Origin: Robertmurraya andreesenii
Lineage (GTDB): Bacteria > Bacillota > Bacilli > Bacillales > Cytobacillaceae
Length of the DNA: 64,000 nt
Reading direction: 5' to 3'
NCBI RefSeq assembly: GCF_030813005.1
Contig: NZ_JAUSTU010000003.1
Span: forward strand, 62,001 to 126,000
Shown: piece after piece, positions 42,415 through 50,706 of the stretch
How positions within the stretch are numbered: the first letter of the stretch is position 1
How the letters are laid out: each line of letters begins with the position of its first letter
The notes under the pieces: generated by a model
Told to the model about the DNA's origin: nothing
The model's database searches: none
Seen by the model: only the letters and a program-made list of their open reading frames with translations
Translations under genes and position numbers: made by a program

Positions 42415-43416
42415 TCATTTTCCATCCACGACTTCTTTTAGAATCTCATACGAACGTTTTTGCTTATCTGGGTCAAAAATATAAGAAACTGCCATAATTT
42501 CATTGATATCATATTTCTCTTGAAATGCGGTTAGCTGTTCCCGAATGGTATTTTTGCTTCCTACAAAAGATACACTTGTCATACCTGAGGCCATTTCCTT
42601 TTCAGCCGGAGTCCAGATACCATCCATGCTTTCTACTGGAGGAGACAAGGGATTCTTCGTTCCGCGGACGATATTTAAGAAAAATTGCTGCATCGTCGTT
42701 AACTCGAATTGTGCTTCCACATCAGTTTCAGCGCCGATCACATTTAAGCAGACTATCATATAAGGTTCAGATAAATACTCAGACGGCTCAAAACGACTGC
42801 GATAGATCGAGATCGCTTCCTCCATATATCTTGGGGCAAAATGGGAAGCAAATACATAAGGCAAGCCAAGCTTTGCTGCTAAATAGGCTGAATCCGTTGA
42901 AGATCCGAGAATGTAGATTGGAATATTTGTATTAATACCTGGGAAAGCCTTCACATAGCCTTGGCGTTCCTCCGGACCAAGATAAGTAAGCAGTGCATTG
43001 ACATCCTCAGGAAAGGTAAAGACAGAATCATTTTTAGAACGTCTTAAGGCGCTAGCTGTCAGCATATCCGTCCCTGGTGCCCGACCAAGCCCCAAATCCA
43101 AACGATTCGGATATATCGTTGCCATCGTTCCGAATTGCTCTGCCACTACCAAAGGGGAATGGTTCGGCAGCATGATACCACCGGAACCGATGCGAATCTT
43201 CGCGGTATTCTCCAACGCATGTTTTATTAATATGGATGTTGCAGAGCTGACCAGTGTCTCTGAATTATGATGCTCTGCAATCCAGTAACGAGTATAGCCC
43301 ATATCTTCTGTGGCCTGTGCAAGATCAACCATCGCTTCAATGGCCTCTTTTGCACCTTGTCCCTGACGAATAGGAACGAGATTCAAGACGGATACAGGTA
43401 TATGAATATTTGCCAT
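42415..43416 (-). CDS. LLM-class flavin-dependent oxidoreductase (luciferase-like)
   Basis: The 333-residue TIM-barrel protein shows the bacterial luciferase-like pattern YWIAEHHNSETLVSSATSIL near residues 45-65 and the LDLGLGRAPGTD segment, typical of the single-subunit YhbW/YceB-like group. It would use reduced FMN and oxygen or F420-like flavin; the substrate is unknown. No flavin reductase is adjacent. It ends close to the terminator shared with the GH18 pseudogene. Confidence 0.88.
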   Translation of the reverse strand: MANIHIPVSVLNLVPIRQGQGAKEAIEAMVDLAQATEDMGYTRYWIAEHHNSETLVSSATSILIKHALENTAKIRIGSGGIMLPNHSPLVVAEQFGTMATIYPNRLDLGLGRAPGTDMLTASALRRSKNDSVFTFPEDVNALLTYLGPEERQGYVKAFPGINTNIPIYILGSSTDSAYLAAKLGLPYVFASHFAPRYMEEAISIYRSRFEPSEYLSEPYMIVCLNVIGAETDVEAQFELTTMQQFFLNIVRGTKNPLSPPVESMDGIWTPAEKEMASGMTSVSFVGSKNTIREQLTAFQEKYDINEIMAVSYIFDPDKQKRSYEILKEVVDGK

Positions 43417-43525
43417 TTTTTCATGTCCTTTCTATTGGTGAATCACTGGGCTTTTCACAATTTTGTTGATACTGAGCAATACATATTAAAAGAAATTGAT
43501 GTTCCTACTACTTAACAATTTAAAT

Positions 43526-43640
43526 GAGGGAGGAAAGGCCCAGTTACTCTATGTATTGCGTAATGTGAACCAAATTTGAAACGGAATGGACGGCACTAGG
43601 GCCATTCCAAAATTAACATCCGTAGAAAAAAATCAATTTC
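43526..43640. repeat. Intergenic repeat, copy B
   Basis: This part of the 322-bp gap 43417-43738 aligns with the second half of copy A (20950-21135): both have GAAACGGAATGG, then after about 12 nt an ATTCCA, then ATCCGT and a purine run. GGAATGG and CCATTCC can form a hairpin. The remainder of the gap shows no gene. Confidence 0.5.
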
Positions 43641-43693
43641 ACTCCTATCTTATCAATTGTGGTTAGGGAAACAAATTTTTTTGCTTCAAACCG

Positions 43694-43730
43694 CAAAAAA
43701 AGAGCAAACCTCCAATTTAAGAGATTTGCT
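43694..43730 (-). terminator. Terminator after the small zinc-ribbon gene
   Basis: On the minus strand, stem AGCAAATCTC / GAGGTTTGCT (one T-G pair), 8-nt loop, then CTTTTTTTGC. Confidence 0.8.
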
Positions 43731-43738
43731 TCCATTCT

Positions 43739-43978
43739 TTAGGCATATCGAATTCCTGCCTGCTTAATATTGTTAATGTCGGCTGAGCTACATGGAGTGA
43801 CGGCATAAGTCATTCCACAGTTTGGGCAATTCATAATCACGCGCTCAAATACAAAGGTTTCACCGCAATCACAGTTTATTTCATGCTTGACCTTTGGTGC
43901 CATATGATCCTTTTTCTTGAATTTAACGTGATCAACGATGGCTTTCCCATCTGTTAAATTTGAACAACTTGTACTCAT
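43739..43978 (-). CDS. Small zinc-ribbon protein (79 aa), function unknown
   Basis: The 79-residue product has a central zinc-ribbon-like pair, CDCGETF and CPNCGMTY, and a lysine-rich N-terminal region. No further domain is visible. I start at ATG 43978, where TTAGGAGG lies 9 nt upstream; the longer frame from 44026 has no such site. Monocistronic, between the catalase gene and a repeat. Family not recognised. Confidence 0.68.
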   Translation of the reverse strand: MSTSCSNLTDGKAIVDHVKFKKKDHMAPKVKHEINCDCGETFVFERVIMNCPNCGMTYAVTPCSSADINNIKQAGIRYA

Positions 43979-44168
43979 GCTGTTTCCTCCTAATACGATA
44001 AATTTTGTACATGTTGAGGATAGCACAATTTTTTTTGAGATTTTATATTATAAATCACACTTTTCGCATGATTCTTGTCCAAATGATGAATTCTGTTGAT
44101 TGTTTTGAAATAACCATTTGTATGCTGTTCCGTTGATTTTCGTAATTCCTCCTTTTTTTGAAAAAATA

Positions 44169-45665
44169 TTAAGCTTTCGCTCCAGCTGCTTCTACTTCAC
44201 TTAGAGAAATTCCAAGTGCTTTTGCCACACCCTCACCATATGCAGGATCTGCCTTGTAGCAGTTGTTAATATGTCTCAACTGAACTTCCTTTGTCGTTCC
44301 TTGCATATTATTAGCTGTATTCTCGAATAATCTTTGCTTTTGTTCATCAGTCATCAAGTTGAATAGCTTACCAGGTTGCTCATAGTATAGATCGTCGTCT
44401 TCACGGAAATCCCAGTAGCTTCCTCCACCATCAATCGCAAGCTCTGGCTCTTGATGCTCTTTGGAATCCTGCCATTCACCATAGCTGTTTGGACTGTAGG
44501 TAATGTTGTTACCTTGAACAGTATTCATGATTCTCATTGCCCCATCACGGTGGTATGGGTTGAAGTTCTTCGCATTCTTAGGATAGTTAACAGGAATCTG
44601 CCAATGGTTCACTCCTAAGCGGTAACGCTGTGCATCTCCATAAGAAAATAGACGTCCTTGAAGCATTTTATCAGGTGAGAATCCGATACCAGGAACGATG
44701 TTTGTTGGAGCAAATGCTGCTTGCTCTACTTCAGCAAAATAGTTCTCTGGGTTACGGTTTAATTCTACTACCCCAACCTCGATTAGAGGGAAGTCCTTTT
44801 TGTACCAAACCTTTGTTAGGTCAAATGGGTTATAAGGTAATTCCTTCGCTTGCTCTTCTGTCATTACTTGGATGTACATTTTCCATCTTGGATAGTCACC
44901 TTTTTCGATTGAATCATAGAGGTCTCTTTGGTGGCTTTCACGATCCTTACCAACTAATTCTTCTGCTTCTTGGTCAGTTAGGTTCTTAATTCCTTGCTCT
45001 GTATAGAAATGGAATTTCACCCAAACTCTTTCGTTGTCAGCATTGAACATGCTGTAAGTATGGCTTCCGAACATATTCATATGACGGTAGCTAGCTGGAA
45101 TTCCACGATCACTCATGACAATCGTCACTTGGTGAAGAGCTTCTGGTAATGAAGTCCAGAAATCCCAGTTGGATTGTGGGTTATGCATATTCGTTCTTGG
45201 GTCACGCTTAACCACGTGGTTTAAATCAGGGAATCTCTTCGGATCTCTTAGGAAGAATACAGGCGTATTGTTACCTACTAAGTCCCAGTTTCCTTCTTCT
45301 GTGTAGAATTTCATTGCTGTTCCGCGGATATCACGCTCAGCATCTGCTGCGCCACGCTCACCAGCAACAGTTGAGAAGCGGATGAACATATCCGTTTTCT
45401 TGCCGACTTCTGAGAAAAGAGCCGCTTTTGTATATTTAGTAATATCATTTGTAACAGTGAATGTTCCGTAAGCACCTGACCCCTTCGCATGCATACGACG
45501 CTCAGGAATTACTTCACGGTCAAAGTGTGCTAGCTTTTCAAGAAACCAGAAATCCTCCATCAATAGAGGGCCGCGTTTACCGGCTGTTTTAGAATCATCG
45601 TCATTAGGTACTGGTGCACCAAAAGCAGTAGTCATTTTTTGGCTTTGCTTGTTCTTATCTTCCAT
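44169..45665 (-). CDS. katA: Haem catalase (KatA type)
   Basis: The 498-residue protein is a small-subunit monofunctional catalase that turns hydrogen peroxide into water and oxygen. It has the catalytic histidine at 59 in PERRMHAKGSGAYG, the RFSTVAGERGAADAERDIRG segment, the asparagine of VGNNTPVFFLRD, and the haem-ligand tyrosine in RLFSYGDAQRYRLG. The length fits the clade-3 vegetative KatA. GGGAGG precedes the ATG. A PerR-type box lies 30 nt upstream of the start codon, so peroxide induction is likely. No clear terminator hairpin was found downstream. Confidence 0.95.
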   Translation of the reverse strand: MEDKNKQSQKMTTAFGAPVPNDDDSKTAGKRGPLLMEDFWFLEKLAHFDREVIPERRMHAKGSGAYGTFTVTNDITKYTKAALFSEVGKKTDMFIRFSTVAGERGAADAERDIRGTAMKFYTEEGNWDLVGNNTPVFFLRDPKRFPDLNHVVKRDPRTNMHNPQSNWDFWTSLPEALHQVTIVMSDRGIPASYRHMNMFGSHTYSMFNADNERVWVKFHFYTEQGIKNLTDQEAEELVGKDRESHQRDLYDSIEKGDYPRWKMYIQVMTEEQAKELPYNPFDLTKVWYKKDFPLIEVGVVELNRNPENYFAEVEQAAFAPTNIVPGIGFSPDKMLQGRLFSYGDAQRYRLGVNHWQIPVNYPKNAKNFNPYHRDGAMRIMNTVQGNNITYSPNSYGEWQDSKEHQEPELAIDGGGSYWDFREDDDLYYEQPGKLFNLMTDEQKQRLFENTANNMQGTTKEVQLRHINNCYKADPAYGEGVAKALGISLSEVEAAGAKA

Positions 45666-45694
45666 TCAAACCATACCTCCCAAAATAAAGTAGA

Positions 45695-45709
45695 TTACAA
45701 TAATTATTA
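45695..45709. promoter_or_regulatory. PerR box upstream of katA
   Basis: TTACAATAATTATTA matches 13 of the 15 positions of the PerR consensus TTATAATNATTATAA (the central N counted as free) and stands 30 nt before the katA start. PerR control of katA is established in B. subtilis. Confidence 0.75.
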
Positions 45710-45822
45710 TAAAGTAATTCTATTAAAAAAGCAAACAATTAGTGTAAGGATAATTAGAAGGTTTTTTATAGTTTAAATAGGTTTTTCATTATCAATAACG
45801 ATAGATAGTTGAGAAATTAATT

Positions 45823-45861
45823 AAGCTCTTTTTTCAAACATTGTTGCTTTTAGACAAAAAA
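45823..45861. repeat. Intergenic repeat, copy C (fragment)
   Basis: Aagctcttttttcaaacat and the following ttgctttt...agacaaaa match the start of copy A at 20950 closely, with a 14-nt gap. Only this first part is present; it runs into a terminator. Confidence 0.5.
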
Positions 45862-45893
45862 AGAGATAGATGCTGTATATCGCACTCTATCTC
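45856..45893 (-). terminator. Terminator after the MltG-like gene
   Basis: On the minus strand, stem GAGATAGA / TCTATCTC with inner TGC/GCA pairing, followed by seven T. Confidence 0.8.
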
Positions 45894-45899
45894 ATTATC

Positions 45900-46382
45900 T
45901 TATTTAAATATAACCGCGATAACCTCATCCATTGTCATGTTGCTATCCAGTTCAAATGTTCCTGGCTTTAGTTTATTAGAAAGTCCTCTTTTTTCCACTT
46001 CATTGAAAAAATCTCGGGCATTATCTATAATTTTCCCACGAACTAATGCGTTCCCCACATCGATACTGGTCATACCTTGTGCCACATTTACAACGGTACG
46101 GTATACGATTGTTTCTTTTGTAGTTTCCTTTGTTTCCTGTTCAGTCTCTTTTTGAGGCTTCTCTTCTTTCGTCGCTGCCAGCTGTTTTTCCCATTCTTTG
46201 TTTGTCAAAATGATGTAACCAGAGTTTGACAATGTATCTTTCATTTGCTCTTCAGTTGGTGCCTTCACCACTTGTTTGGCGCTTTTTCCACTTGGGCTTG
46301 GCTTTGAAAAGTAAACAGCACCACAGACTGTAGCACTAAGCAAAAGACCTGCAGCGAAACTAGTGATCAAGTTAGGCTTCAT
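45900..46382 (-). CDS. Short membrane protein with an MltG/YceG LysM-like domain
   Basis: The 160-residue protein has an N-terminal membrane anchor (about 5-26), a Glu/Lys/Thr-rich linker (about 70-92) and a C-terminal region with VNVAQGMTSIDVGNALVRGK and LKPGTFELDSNMTMDEVIAV. The last part resembles the LysM-like N-terminal domain of endolytic transglycosylase MltG, but the catalytic domain is absent, so it cannot cleave peptidoglycan itself. It overlaps the preceding gene by 11 nt and the two are surely coexpressed. A role in binding or regulating at the cell wall is inference. Confidence 0.62.
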   Translation of the reverse strand: MKPNLITSFAAGLLLSATVCGAVYFSKPSPSGKSAKQVVKAPTEEQMKDTLSNSGYIILTNKEWEKQLAATKEEKPQKETEQETKETTKETIVYRTVVNVAQGMTSIDVGNALVRGKIIDNARDFFNEVEKRGLSNKLKPGTFELDSNMTMDEVIAVIFK

Positions 46383-46746
46383 TTGCTACCTTTCTCCCTT
46401 CACTCTTGCTTGACATGTACGGCTCAAGCAATTGCTCCACTTCCTGTTGTTCAAGCTTCATTTTCCCAGCGATCCCTTCAATGGTATAGCCTCTTTTGTA
46501 CAGATCCAAGGATTCACGCAGTAAATGAAGATCTTCCTTCGCAAGTCCAGTCATTTGAGCGGTGATCTCACTCTCAAGCTCAAGGCTTCGAACTTGATTT
46601 TGTAGCTTGCCGATTTCCTCCATCATTGTCATGTAAATCGTATCAATTTCTCGCTGCTCTACTATTTGTGCTTGTTTGTTCTTATAATATGAAAAAATAA
46701 GTAGTACAGCCGCTATTGTGAATAAAGCTACAAGCGCCCATTCCAT
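46372..46746 (-). CDS. Membrane-anchored coiled-coil protein with C-terminal HTH-like segment
   Basis: The 124-residue protein has a single N-terminal membrane helix (about 3-21), a coiled coil (about 25-65) and a C-terminal segment with the pattern of a sigma-region-4-like helix-turn-helix (ESLDLYKRGYTIEGIAGKMK). The domain is cytoplasmic. No family name is known to me. AAGGGAGG precedes the ATG. It is cotranscribed with the MltG-like gene, the reading frames overlapping by 11 nt. Confidence 0.6.
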   Translation of the reverse strand: MEWALVALFTIAAVLLIFSYYKNKQAQIVEQREIDTIYMTMMEEIGKLQNQVRSLELESEITAQMTGLAKEDLHLLRESLDLYKRGYTIEGIAGKMKLEQQEVEQLLEPYMSSKSEGRKVANEA

Positions 46747-46863
46747 CTTGAATATCCTCCCTTAGTCAAAAATCTTTCGTCTCACAAGATAACATTATAC
46801 CCTCTAACGAGTGTTTTTTCGATGAATTTCTTCAAAATGCTACAAAAGTCAGAGCATCCACAT

Positions 46864-46903
46864 ACGAAAAAAACCGCTAAATACAGATCTGTATTTAGCG
46901 GTT
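46864..46903 (-). terminator. Terminator after the lipoprotein gene
   Basis: A 32-nt perfect palindrome built on AACCGCTAAATACAGA and its complement, followed on the minus strand by TTTTTCG. Confidence 0.88.
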
Positions 46904-46916
46904 CGTTACAATAGAA

Positions 46917-47825
46917 TTATTTCGACCACGGTACCTCTAATTGAATAAACTGGCTGCTTCCTGACGAATTTGTCTTGACCAGGTTTCCAACAAGCTTTTG
47001 GCCCTTCGCACCATAAGCCTCCTCAATTTCATTCCACTGCGAGGAACTTGGCGAAAACTCAATCACAAAATTGGTATCTTCTGAGTATTTATATTCAATC
47101 TTTAGGTTAAACGTACCATCGGGTAGAATTCGAGTATCATCACTATTCCAGCCATAACTGCCTCGAATCTTGCTGCCTTCCAAAAGATTACTACGACCTT
47201 TTAGATAATAAAATTCTCCGTCCTCAGTAATGTCATCGACCTCAATCCAGACGCGAGGATCGCCATAATCCTTCGGAAGCTCCTCCCACTCCGGTGCTTT
47301 CAAGCTTAGATCGTTCTCTTCATCTGGGCTATAGGACACCTTTACTTCAGCCTTTTTATAGATGTCATCATATGGTTTTTTATGTTTATAAACAAATGGT
47401 CCTTTTAGCTTCTGCCCTTTCTCCCCATAATGCCTTTTAATCGGGTCGTCCTGAACCCCTACTAAATCAAACCTGACAAAGATTTCAGCTTCCCCAAATT
47501 TATGATGCTCAAGTTCAATTTCAAAGCTACCATCATCACCTACAAGCTCGGTTGTATCGGCAAATAATTCGTCCTCAGAAACCCATACCTCTCCAACTAC
47601 TCTTGAGCCAGGTAATAAATTGCTCTTTCCTTTTATAACGAACTTATCCTCTTCCTCGACAACCTCACCACCAAAAAATACGTTATAATCTCCAAGCTCA
47701 CTTTTTTTAACCTTTTCTTTCTTTCCATCAGCCTTTGCATTGTCTCCGCTTGCACTTTCACCACAGCCTGCCAGCAACAAAGCAGTTAAGAGGAAACATA
47801 CGAGTGCAAATAATTTCTTTTTCAA
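46917..47825 (-). CDS. Lipoprotein with two related beta-rich repeats
   Basis: The 302-residue product has a lipoprotein signal peptide with lipobox LLAGC (Cys21). The mature part seems to have two similar halves, each with a GxSNLLxGS motif (KSNLLPGSRVVGEVWV, and GRSNLLEGSKIRGSYG) and a GEKGQKL/GAKGQKL motif. The second half matches the truncated OmpA-domain gene next to it closely. Extracellular, lipid-anchored; ligand unknown. TTG start with GGGGTGA upstream. Confidence 0.75.
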   Translation of the reverse strand: MKKKLFALVCFLLTALLLAGCGESASGDNAKADGKKEKVKKSELGDYNVFFGGEVVEEEDKFVIKGKSNLLPGSRVVGEVWVSEDELFADTTELVGDDGSFEIELEHHKFGEAEIFVRFDLVGVQDDPIKRHYGEKGQKLKGPFVYKHKKPYDDIYKKAEVKVSYSPDEENDLSLKAPEWEELPKDYGDPRVWIEVDDITEDGEFYYLKGRSNLLEGSKIRGSYGWNSDDTRILPDGTFNLKIEYKYSEDTNFVIEFSPSSSQWNEIEEAYGAKGQKLVGNLVKTNSSGSSQFIQLEVPWSK

Positions 47826-47857
47826 TACTCATTCACCCCAAATCTAGAAGAATAGGA

Positions 47858-48553
47858 TTATCTCAAATTAATTACGATTTCTACGCGGCGATTCTTTGCC
47901 TGGCCAGCTTCATCATCATTCGAAGCAATCGGTTTGGTTTCTCCAAACCCTTCTGTTAAGAATGAAATATTCCCCAGATTGCTCTGTTCTAATAGGAAAT
48001 TCTTCACTTCCTCAGCCCGCTTCTTTGATAAATCAAGATTGTACTGACTGTCGCCGACATTGTCTGTATGACCATGGATTAAGACCTCCATGTTCTTATC
48101 AAATTGCCCAAGGGTCTTTCCGATTTCACTCAAAATCGCTTTCGATTCTTCCTTAAGTGCAAATTGGTCAAAATCAAAGAGAACATGATCAGGAACGAGC
48201 ATCTTAACCTCCGTGCCCTCGATGATTAACTCCACGTTATCTGGCACATGAAGCTCTGTTGATTTATGATGGAATTCCTTTTCGATATACTGAACAGTTC
48301 CAGATGAATTGGTCTTAACAAGGTCACCAACGAGCTTTTGACCCTTCTCTCCATAGGTTTCTTCAATAATATTCCATTGATAATCATTTGGTCGAAACTC
48401 AATAATAAAGGGGGTGTCTTCGCGATATTTATACTCGATTTTCATATCAAAGGATCCATCAGGTTTGACACGTGTTTCCGTACTATTCCAATCGAAACTC
48501 CCTCTTAGTCTACTACCTTCAAGTAAATTCGTTCTCCCATGGAGGAAATTCAA
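47858..48553 (-). pseudogene. OmpA-domain lipoprotein gene, 5' end deleted
   Basis: The remaining 231 residues begin in the middle of the same repeat found in the adjacent lipoprotein (GRTNLLEGSRLRGSFDWN, GEKGQKLVGDLVKTNSSG) and end with an OmpA_C peptidoglycan-binding domain (about 118-230: HGHTDNVGDSQYNLDLSKKR with Asp164 and Arg179). No signal peptide or lipobox is left, so it could not reach the wall. The reading frame begins inside the end of the hemerythrin gene (35-bp overlap). The full gene presumably coded for a lipoprotein with two repeats plus OmpA domain; a deletion took its 5' half. Spacing to the next lipoprotein gene is 32 nt. Confidence 0.75.
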
Positions 48554-49238
48554 CTGGTAAATGGTTTAAAATAAGTTCCAATTGCTTTAAGGATAGGATT
48601 CCTGTCTCCAACTTAATGTAGCCCTCTGTAAAGGCTTTCTCATCAAGTTGGTTTCGCTTCGGTTTCCATTCTTCAACAGAACTAATTAAACAAAATCCAA
48701 TTTCATCACTTTCATGAGCAATTTTCACCCATTCATCCTCTGTAAAATTTTCAAGTGCCATCGGGAAAAGGATATTCTCTTCACGGTAAATCATGTGTAG
48801 CACCTCTTCAATGACAAAGTGGAGAGCATTCATAACTTCTTCTTTTTCTCCATCATAGTTAGACAGCATTTTCTTTGCATTTTTAATTGCATCACGGATA
48901 AAATCATTAATTCTCCACATATGATTGGTCGGTCCATGAATGCCGTATCTTTCTAAGTAAGGGAAAATTAAGTTCTCTTTCCGACTGTAATGCTTATCAA
49001 TATCAAGAAGCAAATTCAAATCTTCAATCAATTGATACACAATATCGGACGTATCATCTTTTTCAAATTCTTGAGTATGAGGCTTTAAGCTATTTTCGAT
49101 AAGCTTGGCAATTTCCTGATTTTCTAATAAAAAGGTATGAACAGGATGACCTGGTACAATTTCAGGTCTTGAATGTTCTTCGCTTCCTGAATGCTTATGC
49201 GTGATATGATGTTCACGATTGTTTATAATTTCACTCAT
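48519..49238 (-). CDS. Hemerythrin-domain protein, 3' end deleted
   Basis: The 239-residue protein has a His-rich hemerythrin-like helical domain (HPVHTF, DIDKHYSRKENLIFPYLE, HGPTNHMWRI, HFVIEEVLHMIYREENILFP) as found in DUF438/hemerythrin/PAS proteins of bacilli. The ending ILSLKQLELILNHLPV is the usual link to a PAS domain, but here it is followed after only ten further residues by a stop, and those residues are read from the neighbouring OmpA gene in another frame. So the PAS domain appears to have been deleted. The iron- and oxygen-binding part is complete and may still work. AAGGGG precedes the ATG. Confidence 0.8.
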   Translation of the reverse strand: MSEIINNREHHITHKHSGSEEHSRPEIVPGHPVHTFLLENQEIAKLIENSLKPHTQEFEKDDTSDIVYQLIEDLNLLLDIDKHYSRKENLIFPYLERYGIHGPTNHMWRINDFIRDAIKNAKKMLSNYDGEKEEVMNALHFVIEEVLHMIYREENILFPMALENFTEDEWVKIAHESDEIGFCLISSVEEWKPKRNQLDEKAFTEGYIKLETGILSLKQLELILNHLPVEFPPWENEFT

Positions 49239-49324
49239 TTTTATTCCCCTTCATGTAAAGTGATAACTTTTCTCATTCAAAGATATCATCTCTCTTGAAA
49301 AGGGATCGTGATCCGGATCATTCA

Positions 49325-49358
49325 AAATAAAAAAGATGCACTTAGGCATCTTTTTTGT
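49325..49358 (-). terminator. Terminator after the CapA-family gene
   Basis: Stem AAAAAAGATGC / GCATCTTTTTT with a 6-nt loop. The minus-strand tail is the T run from the stem itself. Confidence 0.8.
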
Positions 49359-49362
49359 GGAA

Positions 49363-50538
49363 CTATTCTGTTTTCTCCTCATACTTAAGCCAGTCGGAGC
49401 CATTTATCTTGTTGGAAACGTCGATAATTATTTGTTTTACCCGATCTCGCTCAGCACCCTCAAGCATCGTTGGTCGATAATCATTGCGGTTCTTGACAGA
49501 TGAAATAGAAAATGGAACGACATTGATTTCCTTCTTATCTGTTAGTTCCCCATTTTTCAGATGGAAGGTTTGCTGGAACACGTATGTATCCTTATCACTC
49601 GGATTTCGATTGCCTCCGAACATGAAGTTTCCTAAGCTATAAACAATGAATTTCCCTTTATATTCCTCTATCCCCTGGACAACGTGGGGATGATGACCCA
49701 ATACTAAGTCGGCACCTGCATCCACCGTATAACGAGCCAACGATTTTTGTGATTCCGTTGGAACGTATTGTCTTTCTACACCCCAGTGAAAGTGAACAAG
49801 AACAATTTGTGCCCCTTGATCGCGTAATTCCTGAATATCCTTCGAGACCTGTCCGCGAATTTCGGTCGTATCATTCCAACCCTCATAGCCTAAGGCCCCG
49901 ATTTTGATGTCCTTCACAGTGGTCAGATATTTATTGTCATACCCAAAAAAGCCGATATTTTCCTTTTTCAGATTCGTGATTGTATCCTGGTAGCCCTGTT
50001 CTAGGTAATCATGGATATGGTTATTGGCTAAATTAACCGCCTCTATCCCACCTAGTGTTAAGATTTGGACATAGGATGGGTCTCCCTTGAAGCGGAACTT
50101 CTTCACTGCTTTTTTTGTTGCATTGGTTAAGGTAGTCTCTAGATTTACAGTTGTTAGATCGTCGTTCTTAAAAATATCATTTAAGCCACCAACGAAATGT
50201 TTGAGCCCCTTTTTATCCGCCTCATGCACGAAAGTCCCATCATAACCGAAAGATTCATCCGTTCCAATTGTAAAATCTCCAGCAGCACTAATTTTAATCG
50301 TCGTTTCCTTCACTGGTTCTTCCTTCGGTTCTGGTTGTTTAGTAGATTTGGGTACTTTGGTTACCTTGGTCTTCTGAACTTCAACTTTCTTAGCTTCATT
50401 TTTCGTCTCATCAGCTGAGTTTAAGTAGGTCAAAAGAAGACCGCCTGTCACGAATAGTAAGACTACGAAGATTACGATGGGTAAAGTTCTCAATCTTCTG
50501 CGTCTTTTTGTACGATTTTTTTCTCTTCTACTTGTCAT
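49363..50538 (-). CDS. CapA-family metallophosphatase-like protein (poly-gamma-glutamate type)
   Basis: The 391-residue protein has a basic N-terminus, one membrane anchor (about 17-38), a Lys/Pro/Glu linker (about 48-75) and a CapA/PgsA domain: AAGDFTIGTD, VNLETTLTN, AVNLANNHIHDY, LVHFHWGVERQYVPTESQ and LVLGHHPHVVQGIE. CapA proteins belong to the calcineurin-like fold and take part in poly-gamma-glutamate capsule synthesis or other cell surface work. The other pgs genes are not present here, so it is a solitary member of unknown function. Confidence 0.85.
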   Translation of the reverse strand: MTSRREKNRTKRRRRLRTLPIVIFVVLLFVTGGLLLTYLNSADETKNEAKKVEVQKTKVTKVPKSTKQPEPKEEPVKETTIKISAAGDFTIGTDESFGYDGTFVHEADKKGLKHFVGGLNDIFKNDDLTTVNLETTLTNATKKAVKKFRFKGDPSYVQILTLGGIEAVNLANNHIHDYLEQGYQDTITNLKKENIGFFGYDNKYLTTVKDIKIGALGYEGWNDTTEIRGQVSKDIQELRDQGAQIVLVHFHWGVERQYVPTESQKSLARYTVDAGADLVLGHHPHVVQGIEEYKGKFIVYSLGNFMFGGNRNPSDKDTYVFQQTFHLKNGELTDKKEINVVPFSISSVKNRNDYRPTMLEGAERDRVKQIIIDVSNKINGSDWLKYEEKTE

Positions 50539-50706
50539 CTTCTTGAATACTCCTCTTTGTTTTGCTTAGGTAAATAGGGGATCTTTTTCCTAGTCTTCCA
50601 TTTTGTGACCAGTACGTATATATTACCACCAAGTTACCTAGAAGAGAATTAAAAAAAGGTAACAAATTTCAATTTTGCAAGTCTATTTGCATAGAGGAGA
50701 GATTGA

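Noticed and set aside
43739..44026. Longer start for the small zinc-ribbon protein
   Set aside because: The region 43979-44026 has no ribosome binding site, while TTAGGAGG fits ATG 43978.
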